Shown here piece by piece: positions 55,283 through 64,000 of a stretch of DNA of 64,000 nt (its first letter is position 1; every line of letters begins with the position of its first letter). The DNA lies in the NCBI RefSeq assembly GCF_023898315.1, contig NC_064621.1:128524521-128588520 (forward strand), given 5' to 3'. The translations under genes and the position numbers were made by a program. Source of the DNA: Schistocerca nitens. Lineage: Eukaryota; Arthropoda; Insecta; Orthoptera; Acrididae. Under the pieces are notes generated by a model. It saw nothing but the letters and a program-made list of their open reading frames with translations. It was not told where the DNA came from and did no database searches.

Positions 55283-55512
55283 ATTTATCAAAATTTAGCC
55301 AGTGGCGGGGATCGAACCCGGGACCGAAGACGTTTTGATTATGAATCAAAGACGCTACCTTTTTTTTACTCTCATTTTGTTCGCTTTTGTTCGTTGCATC
55401 CATTTATGTTCATTGTTGATCGATTGACTCAGTTTTTTTATTACAGAGGGCACGTAACCCTCTGACCGAACACGCTGAGCTACCGTGCCGGCTACCTTTA
55501 GACCACGGGTCT
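55283..55512 (-). repeat. tRNA-like leader of RTE-B (split by SINE)
   Basis: Minus strand, after removing the SINE: CCGTGGTCTAAAGGTAGCG (A-box-like), an anticodon-type hairpin TTTGA-TTCATAA-TCAAA (loop reading CAT), and a B-box region GGTCCCGGGTTCGATCCCC. That is a recognisable tRNA-like fold with a CAT loop; the T stem pairs in four of five positions. It lies directly upstream of the endonuclease leader, so it may serve as an RNA polymerase III promoter or derive from a SINE insertion at the LINE 5' end. Confidence 0.55.
55363..55490 (-). mobile_element. tRNA-derived SINE (family 7), short
   Basis: The minus-strand head GCCGGCACGGTAGCTCAGCG then TGTTCGGTCAGAGGGTTACG, with the tail an A-rich run (T run on the plus strand from 55,361). 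A 9-bp duplication (gctaccttt) is at 55,354-55,362 and 55,491-55,499; overlap with the tail makes its exact length uncertain. Inserted in the tRNA-like leader of RTE-B. Confidence 0.8.
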
Positions 55513-55614
55513 TTTGCTTATTTTTCCATATCGTGCAGCTTTTACATCAAATAGCCTCCATAAACGGTTATATACGGTATAGATTCGAGATTGTTAAATA
55601 AAACTTAAAGAAAA

Positions 55615-56180
55615 GTTGTGATGTTGCCTTTAATGGCCCAGTTAGTTTACATAGTCTCCTTCCACTTGAATAAAACGCACGGAACGCTACCACGCAACCG
55701 TGATAAACTGTCAGCAAATTCCTTCGTTGGGATGTTGTGCAACTCGCGCATCACGTTGTCTTGAATGTCGCTTAAGTCGACAAAACGGCGACTCTTCATG
55801 TGGTACTTTCGAACTGATTACACCAAGTCTCGTGTCCCGTGATGATACGTCCCAAGAAGCACTGACTGCGTTTTGCGTTTCAATCAAATCGCGGCATGCG
55901 TCCATGCGTCATTGTTTTCGCTGTTGAGTCAACTTGTATGTTGAGTCAAAGTATGTGACTTTGCGCACACTTTTCTTTTCTTCAAAACATTTTGGAGAAT
56001 GTCTTGAACGCTTCATTTGGAGATGAGCTCCACTGTGATTTGTTTCAGAACAAGTTCCATACACTACTGCTGTACGTCGACTGCCTAAACTGCCTGCTCT
56101 AAACTGACTGGTCGAATGCACATTTACGGCTTACAGTTGTTTGTTCAAGCCTCCACTGTAGTTACTACAGTGACGTCGGT
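55615..56180 (-). pseudogene. Decayed mariner-like transposase, deleted core
   Basis: The minus strand, assembled across frames, reads KVTYFDSTYKLTQQRKQ, MDACRDLIETQ, FLGRIITGHETWCNQF (the first catalytic Asp of ITGDETW is His), then KSRRFVDLSDIQDNVMREL and RSVRFIQVEGDYVN at the C-terminus. The central region with the second and third catalytic Asp is missing. Same broad lineage as the fragment at 44.9-45.5 kb. Confidence 0.6.
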
Positions 56181-56199
56181 TGTACACCGAGAATTAGAT

Positions 56200-57340
56200 G
56201 TAGAGGCTTCTGGAAGCCGTCATTTTGGTCTGAAGGTACACAGCTGGTGCCTGATATTGTCCTAGATGTGTTCCATCGGTTTAAGATCTTGGCCGAGACT
56301 TTCATGGCCGACAGTCAACATGACGTCACAATCATGTTGTTCAAATTACGGTTGCACGGTCCTGGTCTTGAAGCATGAAGAGTTGTCTTGCTGGAAGATG
56401 CTGCTGATCTGGCGGAACGAATCAAGCGTGATTGGATGGAGTTGTCAACAATAACGTCCATGTTGTCAAAAGCTGTGATGACGCCTTCGGTTACTACCGA
56501 GAGTCCCATGTAAGCTTAGGTGAATATCTTCCATAGCATAATACTGCCCCTACGCTCTGAGTCCGTGGCATGGAATTAGTTTCCAGCACCCCTTTACCTG
56601 GATAATGGCATATCCGAGCTCGATTATCTGTCTGGTGTAACAAGAACTATGATTCATCCGATCACGTAGTTTTGCGTAGATCGACTGTCCAATGCTGACG
56701 ATCCTGTGCCCACTGTGATAGTAAACGGCGATTCCGTACGTTCAACATGGGAATAAGTGGATATCGTTTTCTGCGGAGCCGTACGCGCAACAATGTGCGG
56801 AGAAGGGCGTGCTCCGAAACAAATGGTTCAAATGGCTCTGAGCACTATGGGGCTTAACATCTGTGGTCATCAGTCCCCTAGAACTTAGAACTACTTAAAC
56901 CTAACTAACCTAAGGACATCACACACATCCATGCCCGACGCAAGATTCGAACCTGCGACCGTAGCGGTCTTGTGGTTCCAGACTGAACCGCCTAGAACCG
57001 CACGGCCACACCGGCCGGCGCTCCGAAACACTTGTGTATCAGATTTGTACGTAATCGTCAGATCTTCCGCAGATGGATACCAATTGTTGTTTCCGGTGAG
57101 AGCAAGTCTCCAAATTCCGCTTTCTGTGAAGAGGTGTTGCCTACTCGTGGTTCATTTTTCAATAGGTGCTCACGACCTTAGCACGTCAACACACAACTAG
57201 TTTCACTGTTTCCGAAACGCCGTTTCCAAAGCTCTGTGCAATAACAATCCATCCTACGTCCAAGTCAGTTCTCTCGGTGGATTTCCACAGTAGCGACCGG
57301 TATCGACGCTAGAACGATTCTCCATTGGTTTCTGCCCTGC
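56200..57340. other. Unclassified repeat-like sequence hosting a SINE
   Basis: No open frame of note. The segment surrounding the SINE (GAAGGGCGTGCTCCGAAACA at 56,803; TTTCCGAAACGCCGTTTCC at 57,207) resembles decayed DNA-transposon sequence, but I cannot name it. No inverted ends were found. Confidence 0.25.
56822..57019 (-). mobile_element. tRNA-derived SINE (family 1), minus strand
   Basis: Near-consensus. The head on the minus strand is GCCGGCCGGTGTGGCCGTGC; the B-box is CGCAGGTTCGAATCTTGCG. An 11-bp duplication (gctccgaaaca) is at 56,811-56,821 and 57,020-57,030. Confidence 0.94.
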
Positions 57341-57600
57341 TCATTTACTTAGTAAATCGCCAGTGTAATAATGTACATACATCGTGTGTATGACTGGCTG
57401 ACGATATTGTGTTCGTAATGGAAATATCACTCCTACAAATGAACTGAAACAGTCGAGCAATTGGCACCGATACCTAGAAGAATACACTAGATGAGATATC
57501 GACTCGAGATGATGTTCTATTCCAGCTTAATTAGGAAATCGATAGTGTTGAACAGATATTCTGCTAGAATGAATGAAACTAGATACCATAAAATGATTTA

Positions 57601-58863
57601 CGAGGTACATTCAAGTTCTAAGGCCTCCGATTTTTTTCTCTGGACTGGAAAGAGATAGAAACATGCGCATTGTTTTAAAATGAGGCCGCGTCCATTGTCA
57701 ATACGACCCAGAGATGGCAGCACCGTACGGCAGATGGAATTTTACTGCCAGCGGCGAGAATGAGAACTGTTTTAAATACTTAAAACGGCGACGTTTTCTT
57801 TACTTGAACAGCGTACAATCATTCGTTTTCTGAATTTGCGTGGTGTGAAACCAATTGAAATTCATCGACAGTTGAAGGAGACATGTGACGATGGAGTTAT
57901 GGATGTGTCGAAAGTGCGTTCGTGGGTGCGACAGTTTAATGAAGGCAGAACATCGTGTGACAACAAACCGAAACAACCTCGGGCTCGCACAAGCCGGTCT
58001 AACGACATGATCGAGAAAGTGGAGAGAATTGTTTTGTGGGATCGCCGAATGACTGTTGAACAGATCGCCTCCAGAGTTGGCATTTCTGTGGGTTCTGTGC
58101 ACACAATCCTGCATGACGAACTTAAAATGCGAAAAGTGTCATCCAGGTGGGTGCCACGAATGCTGACGGCAGTATGAATGGGACTTTCTTTTCGTCGGTT
58201 GTGTCAATACATGAGACGTGGATGCCATTTTTCAATCCAGGAACAAAGCGCCACTCAGCTCAATGGAAGCACACAGATTCACCGCCACCAAAAAAATTTC
58301 GGGTAACCGCCAGTGCTGAAAAAATGATGATGTCCATGTTCTGGGACAGCGAGCGCGTAATCCTCACCCATTGCGTTCCAAAGGGCACTACGGTAACAGG
58401 TGCATCCTACGAAAATGTTTTGAAGAACAAATTCCTTCCTGCACTGCCACAAAAATGTCCGGGAAGGGCTGCGCGTGTGCTGTTTCACCAAGACAACGAA
58501 CCCGCACATCGAGCTAATGTTACGCAACAGTTTCTTTGTGATAACAACTTTGGAGTGATTCCTCATGCTCCCTACTCACCTGACCTGGCTCCTAGTGACT
58601 TTTGGCTTTTTCCAACAATGAAAGACACTCTCCGTGGCCGCACATTCACCAGCCGTGCTGCTATTGCTTCAGCGATTTTCCAGTGGTCAAAACAGACTCC
58701 TAAAGAAGCCTTTGCCGCTGCCACAGAATCATGGCGTCAGCGTTGTGAAAAATGTGTACGTCTGCAAGGCGATTACGTCGAGAAGTTACGCCAGTTTCAT
58801 CGATTTAGGGTGAGTAGTTAATTAGAAAAACAATCGGAGGCCTTAGAACGTGAAAGCACCTCG
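57601..58863 (+). mobile_element. Mariner (DD34D) transposon, near complete
   Basis: Terminal inverted repeats of about 36 bp: CGAGGTACATTCAAGTTCTA at the left, complemented at 58,828-58,863. TA flanks both ends (57,599-57,600; 58,864-58,865). The interior holds one transposase gene with an internal deletion. Length 1,263 bp, about that of a mariner. Confidence 0.95.
57785..58821 (+). pseudogene. Mariner DD34D transposase, disabled
   Basis: The first part (from 57,785, reading TATFSLLEQRTIIRFLNLRG) is the helix-turn-helix domain with DRRMTVEQIASRVGISVGSV and ILHDELKMRKVSSRWVPRML; the initiator appears to be ACG where ATG is expected. At about 58,172 an out-of-frame deletion shifts it. The second part (58,147-58,821) holds SVVSIHETWMPFFNPGTKRH, HQDNEPAHRANVTQQFL and YSPDLAPSDFWLFPTMKDTL. 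Second and third catalytic Asp are present with 34 residues between them; the first Asp (DETW) is His. Ends CVRLQGDYVEKLRQFHR. Confidence 0.92.
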
Positions 58864-58869
58864 TAGTTC

Positions 58870-59300
58870 TAACAACAGAGAAATGAAATAAACCTATAAA
58901 ATCAATACAGAGCGTTAAAACCTACTCTTAATGTAGCTTTGGGATTAGGAGAACATCTGGAATTTTTTTTCAGAATCGCACCGCCGTTTCTTAGACGGAC
59001 ACAGTAAGTTGGTTGATACTGATTAGCCCAGTGAAACCGAAGACCTCCACCCCTACTGGCGCTGAGAGTAAAGAGCTCAGAGAACAAGCAAATACAATGC
59101 AACATATTTACTATGATTACTTCCCTATCTGTTGAGCCGTGGTGCTTATATCACTGATTACAGTGCTGGGAGACCTGGTACTGCAACTTCCATCTGCTCA
59201 GTACCGTTGGTCACCGTCAAGACAATATACACTGCGTACCTATAAACTCTGCCTGCATAGTGGACGTAACAGAACACCCGCAAACTCCTAAAGCTGGATT
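58870..59300. other. Anonymous sequence, no gene seen
   Basis: No recognisable coding or repeat structure between the mariner and the large palindrome. Confidence 0.3.
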
Positions 59301-59301
59301 T

Positions 59302-61878
59302 CGAGAAATGTATGATACACACTCTGCTTTCTCACAGTGCATTTATTCGCTACCAGTTTCGATCATGGGAAAGCTTCACAGTGTTAGCACAAAAATAGAA
59401 ATGAAGTTAAAACTATGAATATCAACACAAATTACATTTTCATGAGAGTTATTAGTCGGAAAAATGTAGTGTAATTAAGATAACTATCTACTGTGTCAAC
59501 TTTAAATGGCATACAGGCTATTTAACCAGGAAAACATGCGCAATTGCTGACTTGAAAACGTAAAAAAGTTATACTTAAAGCAGTAACACAGGCTTAATCA
59601 AGCAGAAAACAACGTAAAAAACATGAAAATATGTAAGAGCCGTAAGTGCACAATACCTCTCCTCAGGTACAACAGGACCCAGTAGGGTAACACACGAGAG
59701 TTTATCGGAAAAAGCACAAGCCAAATGAAGGATCATAGGTCAAATAACAAGTTACAATATACCCTATTGTGTAGTCTCAGAGAGAAAAATAAGCACTGAA
59801 ATTACATTAGAAGTAGACACAGCTGTATAAGAATATTTTTCGCCCTCAGTTCAATTTTTTTTTTTTCAGTACGATGAGATTTAATGTAATAGTCACATGA
59901 TATTATTATGTAACACGATATTATAATGTCATATGATATTGTTATCTCACATGATAAACCAACCATTTTATGATAACCACCATGAATTAAATTATAGATA
60001 GCCATATAAAATATACAGCTGTCACAAGATGCTATTACAATGTCACGTAGCACTGTAATGTCACATGATGAAAACAAACCGGCCACTTGGTAAGAACTAC
60101 AACATATCAACATATGATAATCTACATAGACATCTAATTTTAAAAACTGTATCTAATAATCCAACTACCACAGTTAATTCAGATTAATAGGAGCAAAACA
60201 ACTGGAATGTCAAATCCATATCGGAGGTTCCACGATACCAAAAATTTTACCAAATGAGGGACTACATACTGCATACAGTATTATGTAATATAATAATCAC
60301 ATGACGCTATTAAAAATCCAGTAGTGTTCCAATGTCACACAGTAACAGGAAACCAACCATGTAGTGAGAATTGCAAAGTAACAAAAGATATGTATTGATA
60401 TGCAAAACTGAAACAGTATAAGAGGCCATATAACTAAAAACAAAAAGTATACAAAATGAACAATAGCCAAAACAATCCCAAAGTCAAGTTCATATCGGAA
60501 GATCAAGGATAACCATAGCGTAACAATTTAAGATACAAAGGCTTAAAGCACTTCTGATGGTGTTATACAGAATAAATCCACGCTTATGATACAAATATCA
60601 AATAATATATATACCATCGGATAGGCCATTGAGAGATAGAGCATATATTACTATGTCCCCTCCCTCTTTTTAAACTCTAACGCTGTTGTGATATAGGAAT
60701 AATTTCAGAATTAGGGTTTTTTGGATACATATTTACATACATGTACATACATGTGCATATTTTCTGCTAGTTAAATTCTTTGTTAGATTTTTCATACTAA
60801 CGCTGTTGGATAACGTAAGTGTATTAAGTGTTTGCCTGGTTCAGATTAACTGTAAATTAGTTCAAAAAATTGGGTAGTGATTGACAGTGGGATCACACAT
60901 GTTGTAATAATATGAATAATTACAGTTTATGTATGACATCATTAGAAGTGACCTTAGCATTGGTGTATTAATTGGTTACACTATGTTTATTCTCGAACTT
61001 CTGATATGGACTTGACATTGACGTTATTTTGGCTGTTGCTTAGTTTTTATGCTCTTTGTTTTAGTGGTATTGCTTCTTATAATCTTTCAACATATATATA
61101 TATATATATTTGTTATACTGCAGTCCTCACCAAATGTTTGGTCCGTTATTATTACGTGACACTCGAATATCACTGGAATTTTTATGGTATCATGTGATCA
61201 TTATATTACATAATATAAAATTTGAAGAAATAGTTGGTTTTTTCTAATCATGTGACATTATAATAGTACCATGTGACTATTATATTAAGTAATATTGCAC
61301 TGGAAAATGGAGAAATTTTACTGAGGGGGAAAATATTGTTATACAGCTTTGGATTCTTTTACTATATTTCTTTTATTGCAATCTGAGTGCATGTATCTCT
61401 ATGGACTGTACTCTAATGCACACATACAGTATTTTGTAGCTTGTTCTTTGACATATGATCTTTTATTTGACTTGTAGTGTTTCTGATGAAATCTTGTGTG
61501 TTAGCCTATTGGGTCTTATTGTGCCTGAGCAACAGTGCTGTGCGGTTACTGCTCTTACATGTTTTCTTGTTTTCAAAGTTGTCTTCTACTTCGTTAAGCC
61601 TGTATTACGGCACTAAGTATTTTTTTCTGTTTTCAGGTTAGCATATTTTCCTGGTTAAATAGCATGTACGCCACGTGAATTTGAAAGACTAGATACTTTT
61701 CAGATGTCCACTTAATTTTTCCGACTAAAAATTCTCATGAAAATGTAATTTGTTTTGATGTTCACCATTTTCACTTTGTTTCCATTTTTGTGCATCACTG
61801 TGAAGATGGTCCGTGATCTGAATCGGCAGTGAATAAATATACCATAAAACTGCACAGTTTATAGAATGCATTTCTCCA
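59302..61878. mobile_element. Giant degenerate palindrome (foldback), about 2.6 kb
   Basis: The left arm (59,302 to about 60,590) and right arm (about 60,920-61,878) are inverted, diverged copies. Matching landmarks: TTCACAGTGTTAGCACAAAA (59,370) with the complement of 61,785-61,806; ACAAATTACATTTTCATGAG (59,432) with 61,735-61,755; AGTCAAGTTCATATCGGAAG (60,480) with 60,996-61,017. The left arm also holds repeated variants of TCACATGAT followed by AAACCAACC (59,950, 60,065, 60,345). No transposase. The loop is about 60,600-60,910. Confidence 0.8.
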
Positions 61879-61879
61879 T

Positions 61880-62765
61880 GTATATCGACGGTGTTGACAG
61901 TTGCCTTAAAAAAGTTGTGTCCTAGAGCTGCCACTACTTCAGTTCGACACAGAACACTGGTCGAGATTTCCGTTTGCTCATAAGGCAGGAGCAGAAACTC
62001 ATTCTTAAAGCAGCACTTCAAGATGCCTCGGAATCGCCACTCTGCTTACAGAGAAGTGACTTGACTCAATCCTAGTGACTAAATCGTGACTTGCAAATTC
62101 TAACAGCGAGTCTCGCCACTACTGCTGTTGTTATCGAGGTCTCTGTAAATCGCTCCCGCACAATGTGTCCTGGTACGCCTATTTCCTTGAATGCCCGCAT
62201 CTTCCGCATATGCTCTCCCAGTAGTGAATCCTCGCGCCCGTTACAAAAGCATTGCCTCCACTACACGAGCCATAAATCTGCGTGGCAATCACCTCCAGTT
62301 CATACTCCGTACAGAACACCTAAAACATTCTTAAGCTCCGCCTACAACTAAGGGCACCGCCAATGAAATTCACTTCCCCGCCTTTTGGCGGGAAACATCG
62401 CTCGCCATTTCTCACGAGAAAATCTGTGAAACGTGAACTCGCATCTGCCGTTGGTGACTGCCTCTCATTTCTCCATATTAAAGGGTGCCTTTTCTCTTGT
62501 AAGATGTTATCCCTGTCCACTCCCGACTGTGAGCCTATGGCTGATTTCAGCGGAGTGTGTCTAGCGTCAATTTCTCAGCACCGTCACAGCCATACCACCC
62601 GTACGACTATAAAATTGCTGCCTCAACACTGATTTCATAGAGCAGTAAAACGTCCCTCTCGGTCGAACATGACACGTGTACTTTTGCAAACTGTCTTTGT
62701 GCTTAAAGCCCAACTGTGACCACTTTCTGCTGTCAGCATCCCACTCAAATGAATTGCTAGACATG
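61880..62765. other. Anonymous sequence, no gene seen
   Basis: A few frames of 66-100 codons without recognised features; moderately GC-rich at 62,150-62,600. Confidence 0.35.
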
Positions 62766-62770
62766 CCACA

Positions 62771-62958
62771 AAAATGGTTCAAATGGCTGTGGACACTATG
62801 GGACTTAACTTCTAAGGTCGTCAGACCCCTAGAACTACTTAAACCTAACTAAGAACATCAAACACATCCATTCCCGAGGCAGGATTCGAACCTGCGACCA
62901 TAGAGGTCGCGCGGTTCCAGACTGTAGCGCCTAGAACCGCTCGGCCACCACGGCCGGC
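62771..62958 (-). mobile_element. tRNA-derived SINE (family 1), minus strand
   Basis: The minus-strand head GCCGGCCGTGGTGGCCGAGC and the B-box region CGCAGGTTCGAATCCTGCC, with a small deletion in the body (AAGTAGTTCTAGGGG). Flanked by a weak duplication (gacatgc at 62,760-62,766 and 62,959-62,965, extending imperfectly). Confidence 0.9.
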
Positions 62959-62965
62959 GACATGC

Positions 62966-64000
62966 GACACCACAGAATAAAGTTAGCGCGTGGTGCTAGT
63001 CAGTATCAAACAAAGAAGTGCTCAATCATGCGATCACCCGTCGCAAATCGCGATCTCATAGTGATCAAAATTCCCAAATGAACTGGTATAATATTACATG
63101 TATAGACGCAATTTATTGCCACTTTACAACTTTCCTTACCGCGTCTCATGCTCGAAATGCCACCGGGCGGTATTCAGACTCGCGGACAGCACTAGTCACG
63201 ATAAACAGGTTCATCATTCTCCAGATCATAACGAAATTTGCACTCACAGTTACTGCTGACAGTTGGATGGAACTGTAGTTACAGTAGATAAAGCAGCTGC
63301 CGTGGCCAGCAAATGGTCTCAATTGGAGCAGCTTCTGGTTCGCAGGGAATGCCTCACTTTGGCTGGGTACGGTGGCCTCCACAGGCTTTTCTCGAGAGCT
63401 GCGTTGGGCCGGTGGGCTGCGTCCACCGGGCAGCCGGATGCCCGGCGCCATTACAAGTTGTAATGGAGTGCCACGGCCGCACGCCGTATGTCAGCGCTAT
63501 CTTCGCCCCAACCGCTGATAGCGTCAGCATAAATTTCTCCGCGACCTCTGCGAAAGATCCCCGAATTAAAGGCGCCAGCGCCGTATTCTTGGAATGCAAA
63601 AACGCCGTCTGCTAGCTCCTACAGTACGATGCAGCTCGTGTGTCGTTTTCCGAGGGCCGTTTTGTAGCAGCTCTTACCGGCCCCTACAATTTATTGAGCA
63701 GGTTCCAAGTTTCCTCAGCATAGTTCATGACCTATCCCAGGTTTAGTACTAAGTTGGAGAATCTAAGCCTTAGTTACTTGGATGTTTTCTCTAACTATCT
63801 CTGATACTGTACACCGAGGAAGCCACTTAACAGCATATTGTGTCAGTTTACCTTCTTGCATTACGCTATTTTGTATGTACCTCAATGAATTTAAAGTAAT
63901 CTTAGCTATCAACAAAAATCTGCAGTTGAAGCACGAGGCACTGTTACTTTGTAAAGAAAGAGTTGTTTTTGTTGTGGTGTTATGCCCACTAATTGTTTCA
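62966..64000. other. Anonymous sequence to window end
   Basis: A GC-rich patch (63,290-63,690) with overlapping chance frames on both strands; no family recognised. Confidence 0.3.

Larger units (their letters stand above)
52079..55512 (-). mobile_element. RTE LINE family B, near full length
   Basis: Minus strand. The 3' end is a 31-base poly(A) tail (T run 52,079-52,109). Coding blocks: RT 52,110-54,080 and endonuclease 54,040-55,029. The leader runs from 55,030 to about 55,512 and begins with a tRNA-like segment, interrupted by a SINE at 55,363-55,490. It is a different family from the RTE at 15.7 kb: poly(A) instead of ACA tail, and clearly diverged protein. No target duplication was confirmed. 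Confidence 0.85.

Noticed and set aside
1..64000. CRISPR array, operon, riboswitch or bacterial features
   Set aside because: No regularly spaced repeats, no ribosome-binding organisation; the content is clearly eukaryotic mobile DNA.

Overview
This window reads as intergenic DNA from a very large, repeat-rich arthropod genome. I think a grasshopper or locust (Orthoptera, Schistocerca-like) most likely. That rests on recognising several tRNA-derived SINE families and an RTE LINE family that I associate with those genomes, and it is an inference. No convincing host gene was found: every long reading frame I can identify is from a transposable element, apart from one unexplained frame of about 190 codons (minus strand, about 46.73-47.30 kb).

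Layout. 0-5 kb: a SINE, a tRNA-type SINE, a CR1/L2-like LINE (2.04-4.05 kb) and a 5S-rRNA-derived SINE. 5-9 kb: an old RTE remnant, a 5'-truncated poly(A) LINE tail with target-site duplication (TSD), and a foldback element. 9.7-11.9 kb: a truncated RTE LINE (family A, minus strand). 12.1-12.7 kb: a foldback with an (AC)n core. 14.2-19.4 kb: a mariner-like transposon with long inverted repeats, split by a full-length RTE-A LINE (15,678-18,962) and by a tRNA-like repeat. 19.8-30 kb: mostly anonymous decayed sequence with SINEs, a hairpin element, a decayed LINE and a Tc1 remnant. 30.8-32.7 kb: a Penelope-like element with RT and GIY-YIG domains. 35.6-38.5 kb: a palindromic Tc1-derived foldback carrying five retroposons, followed by a CR1/L2-like LINE fragment. 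41-47 kb: SINE, Tc1 remnant, RTE-A copy with a SINE inside it, and two mariner derivatives. 52.1-55.5 kb: a nearly complete RTE of a second family (B), with a tRNA-like leader that is itself interrupted by a SINE. 55.6-58.9 kb: two mariner-type elements and a SINE. 59.3-61.9 kb: a giant degenerate palindrome of about 2.6 kb. 62.8 kb: a last SINE.

How the parts relate. Non-LTR LINEs (RTE, CR1/L2-like, and a Jockey/R1-type tail) and SINEs show 9-14 bp TSDs, consistent with LINE-machinery retroposition. The cut-and-paste elements (two internally deleted mariners flanked by TA, Tc1 remnants) are all disabled. Nested insertions give a relative chronology: foldback and mariner elements are older, RTE-A and SINE insertions are younger. 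The most unusual objects are the five-times-hit Tc1 palindrome, the 2.6 kb palindrome, the frameshift shared by two RTE-A copies at the endonuclease/RT junction, and the mariner deletion derivative that keeps an open frame. All assignments come from reading the sequence and recalled family features; no search was run.
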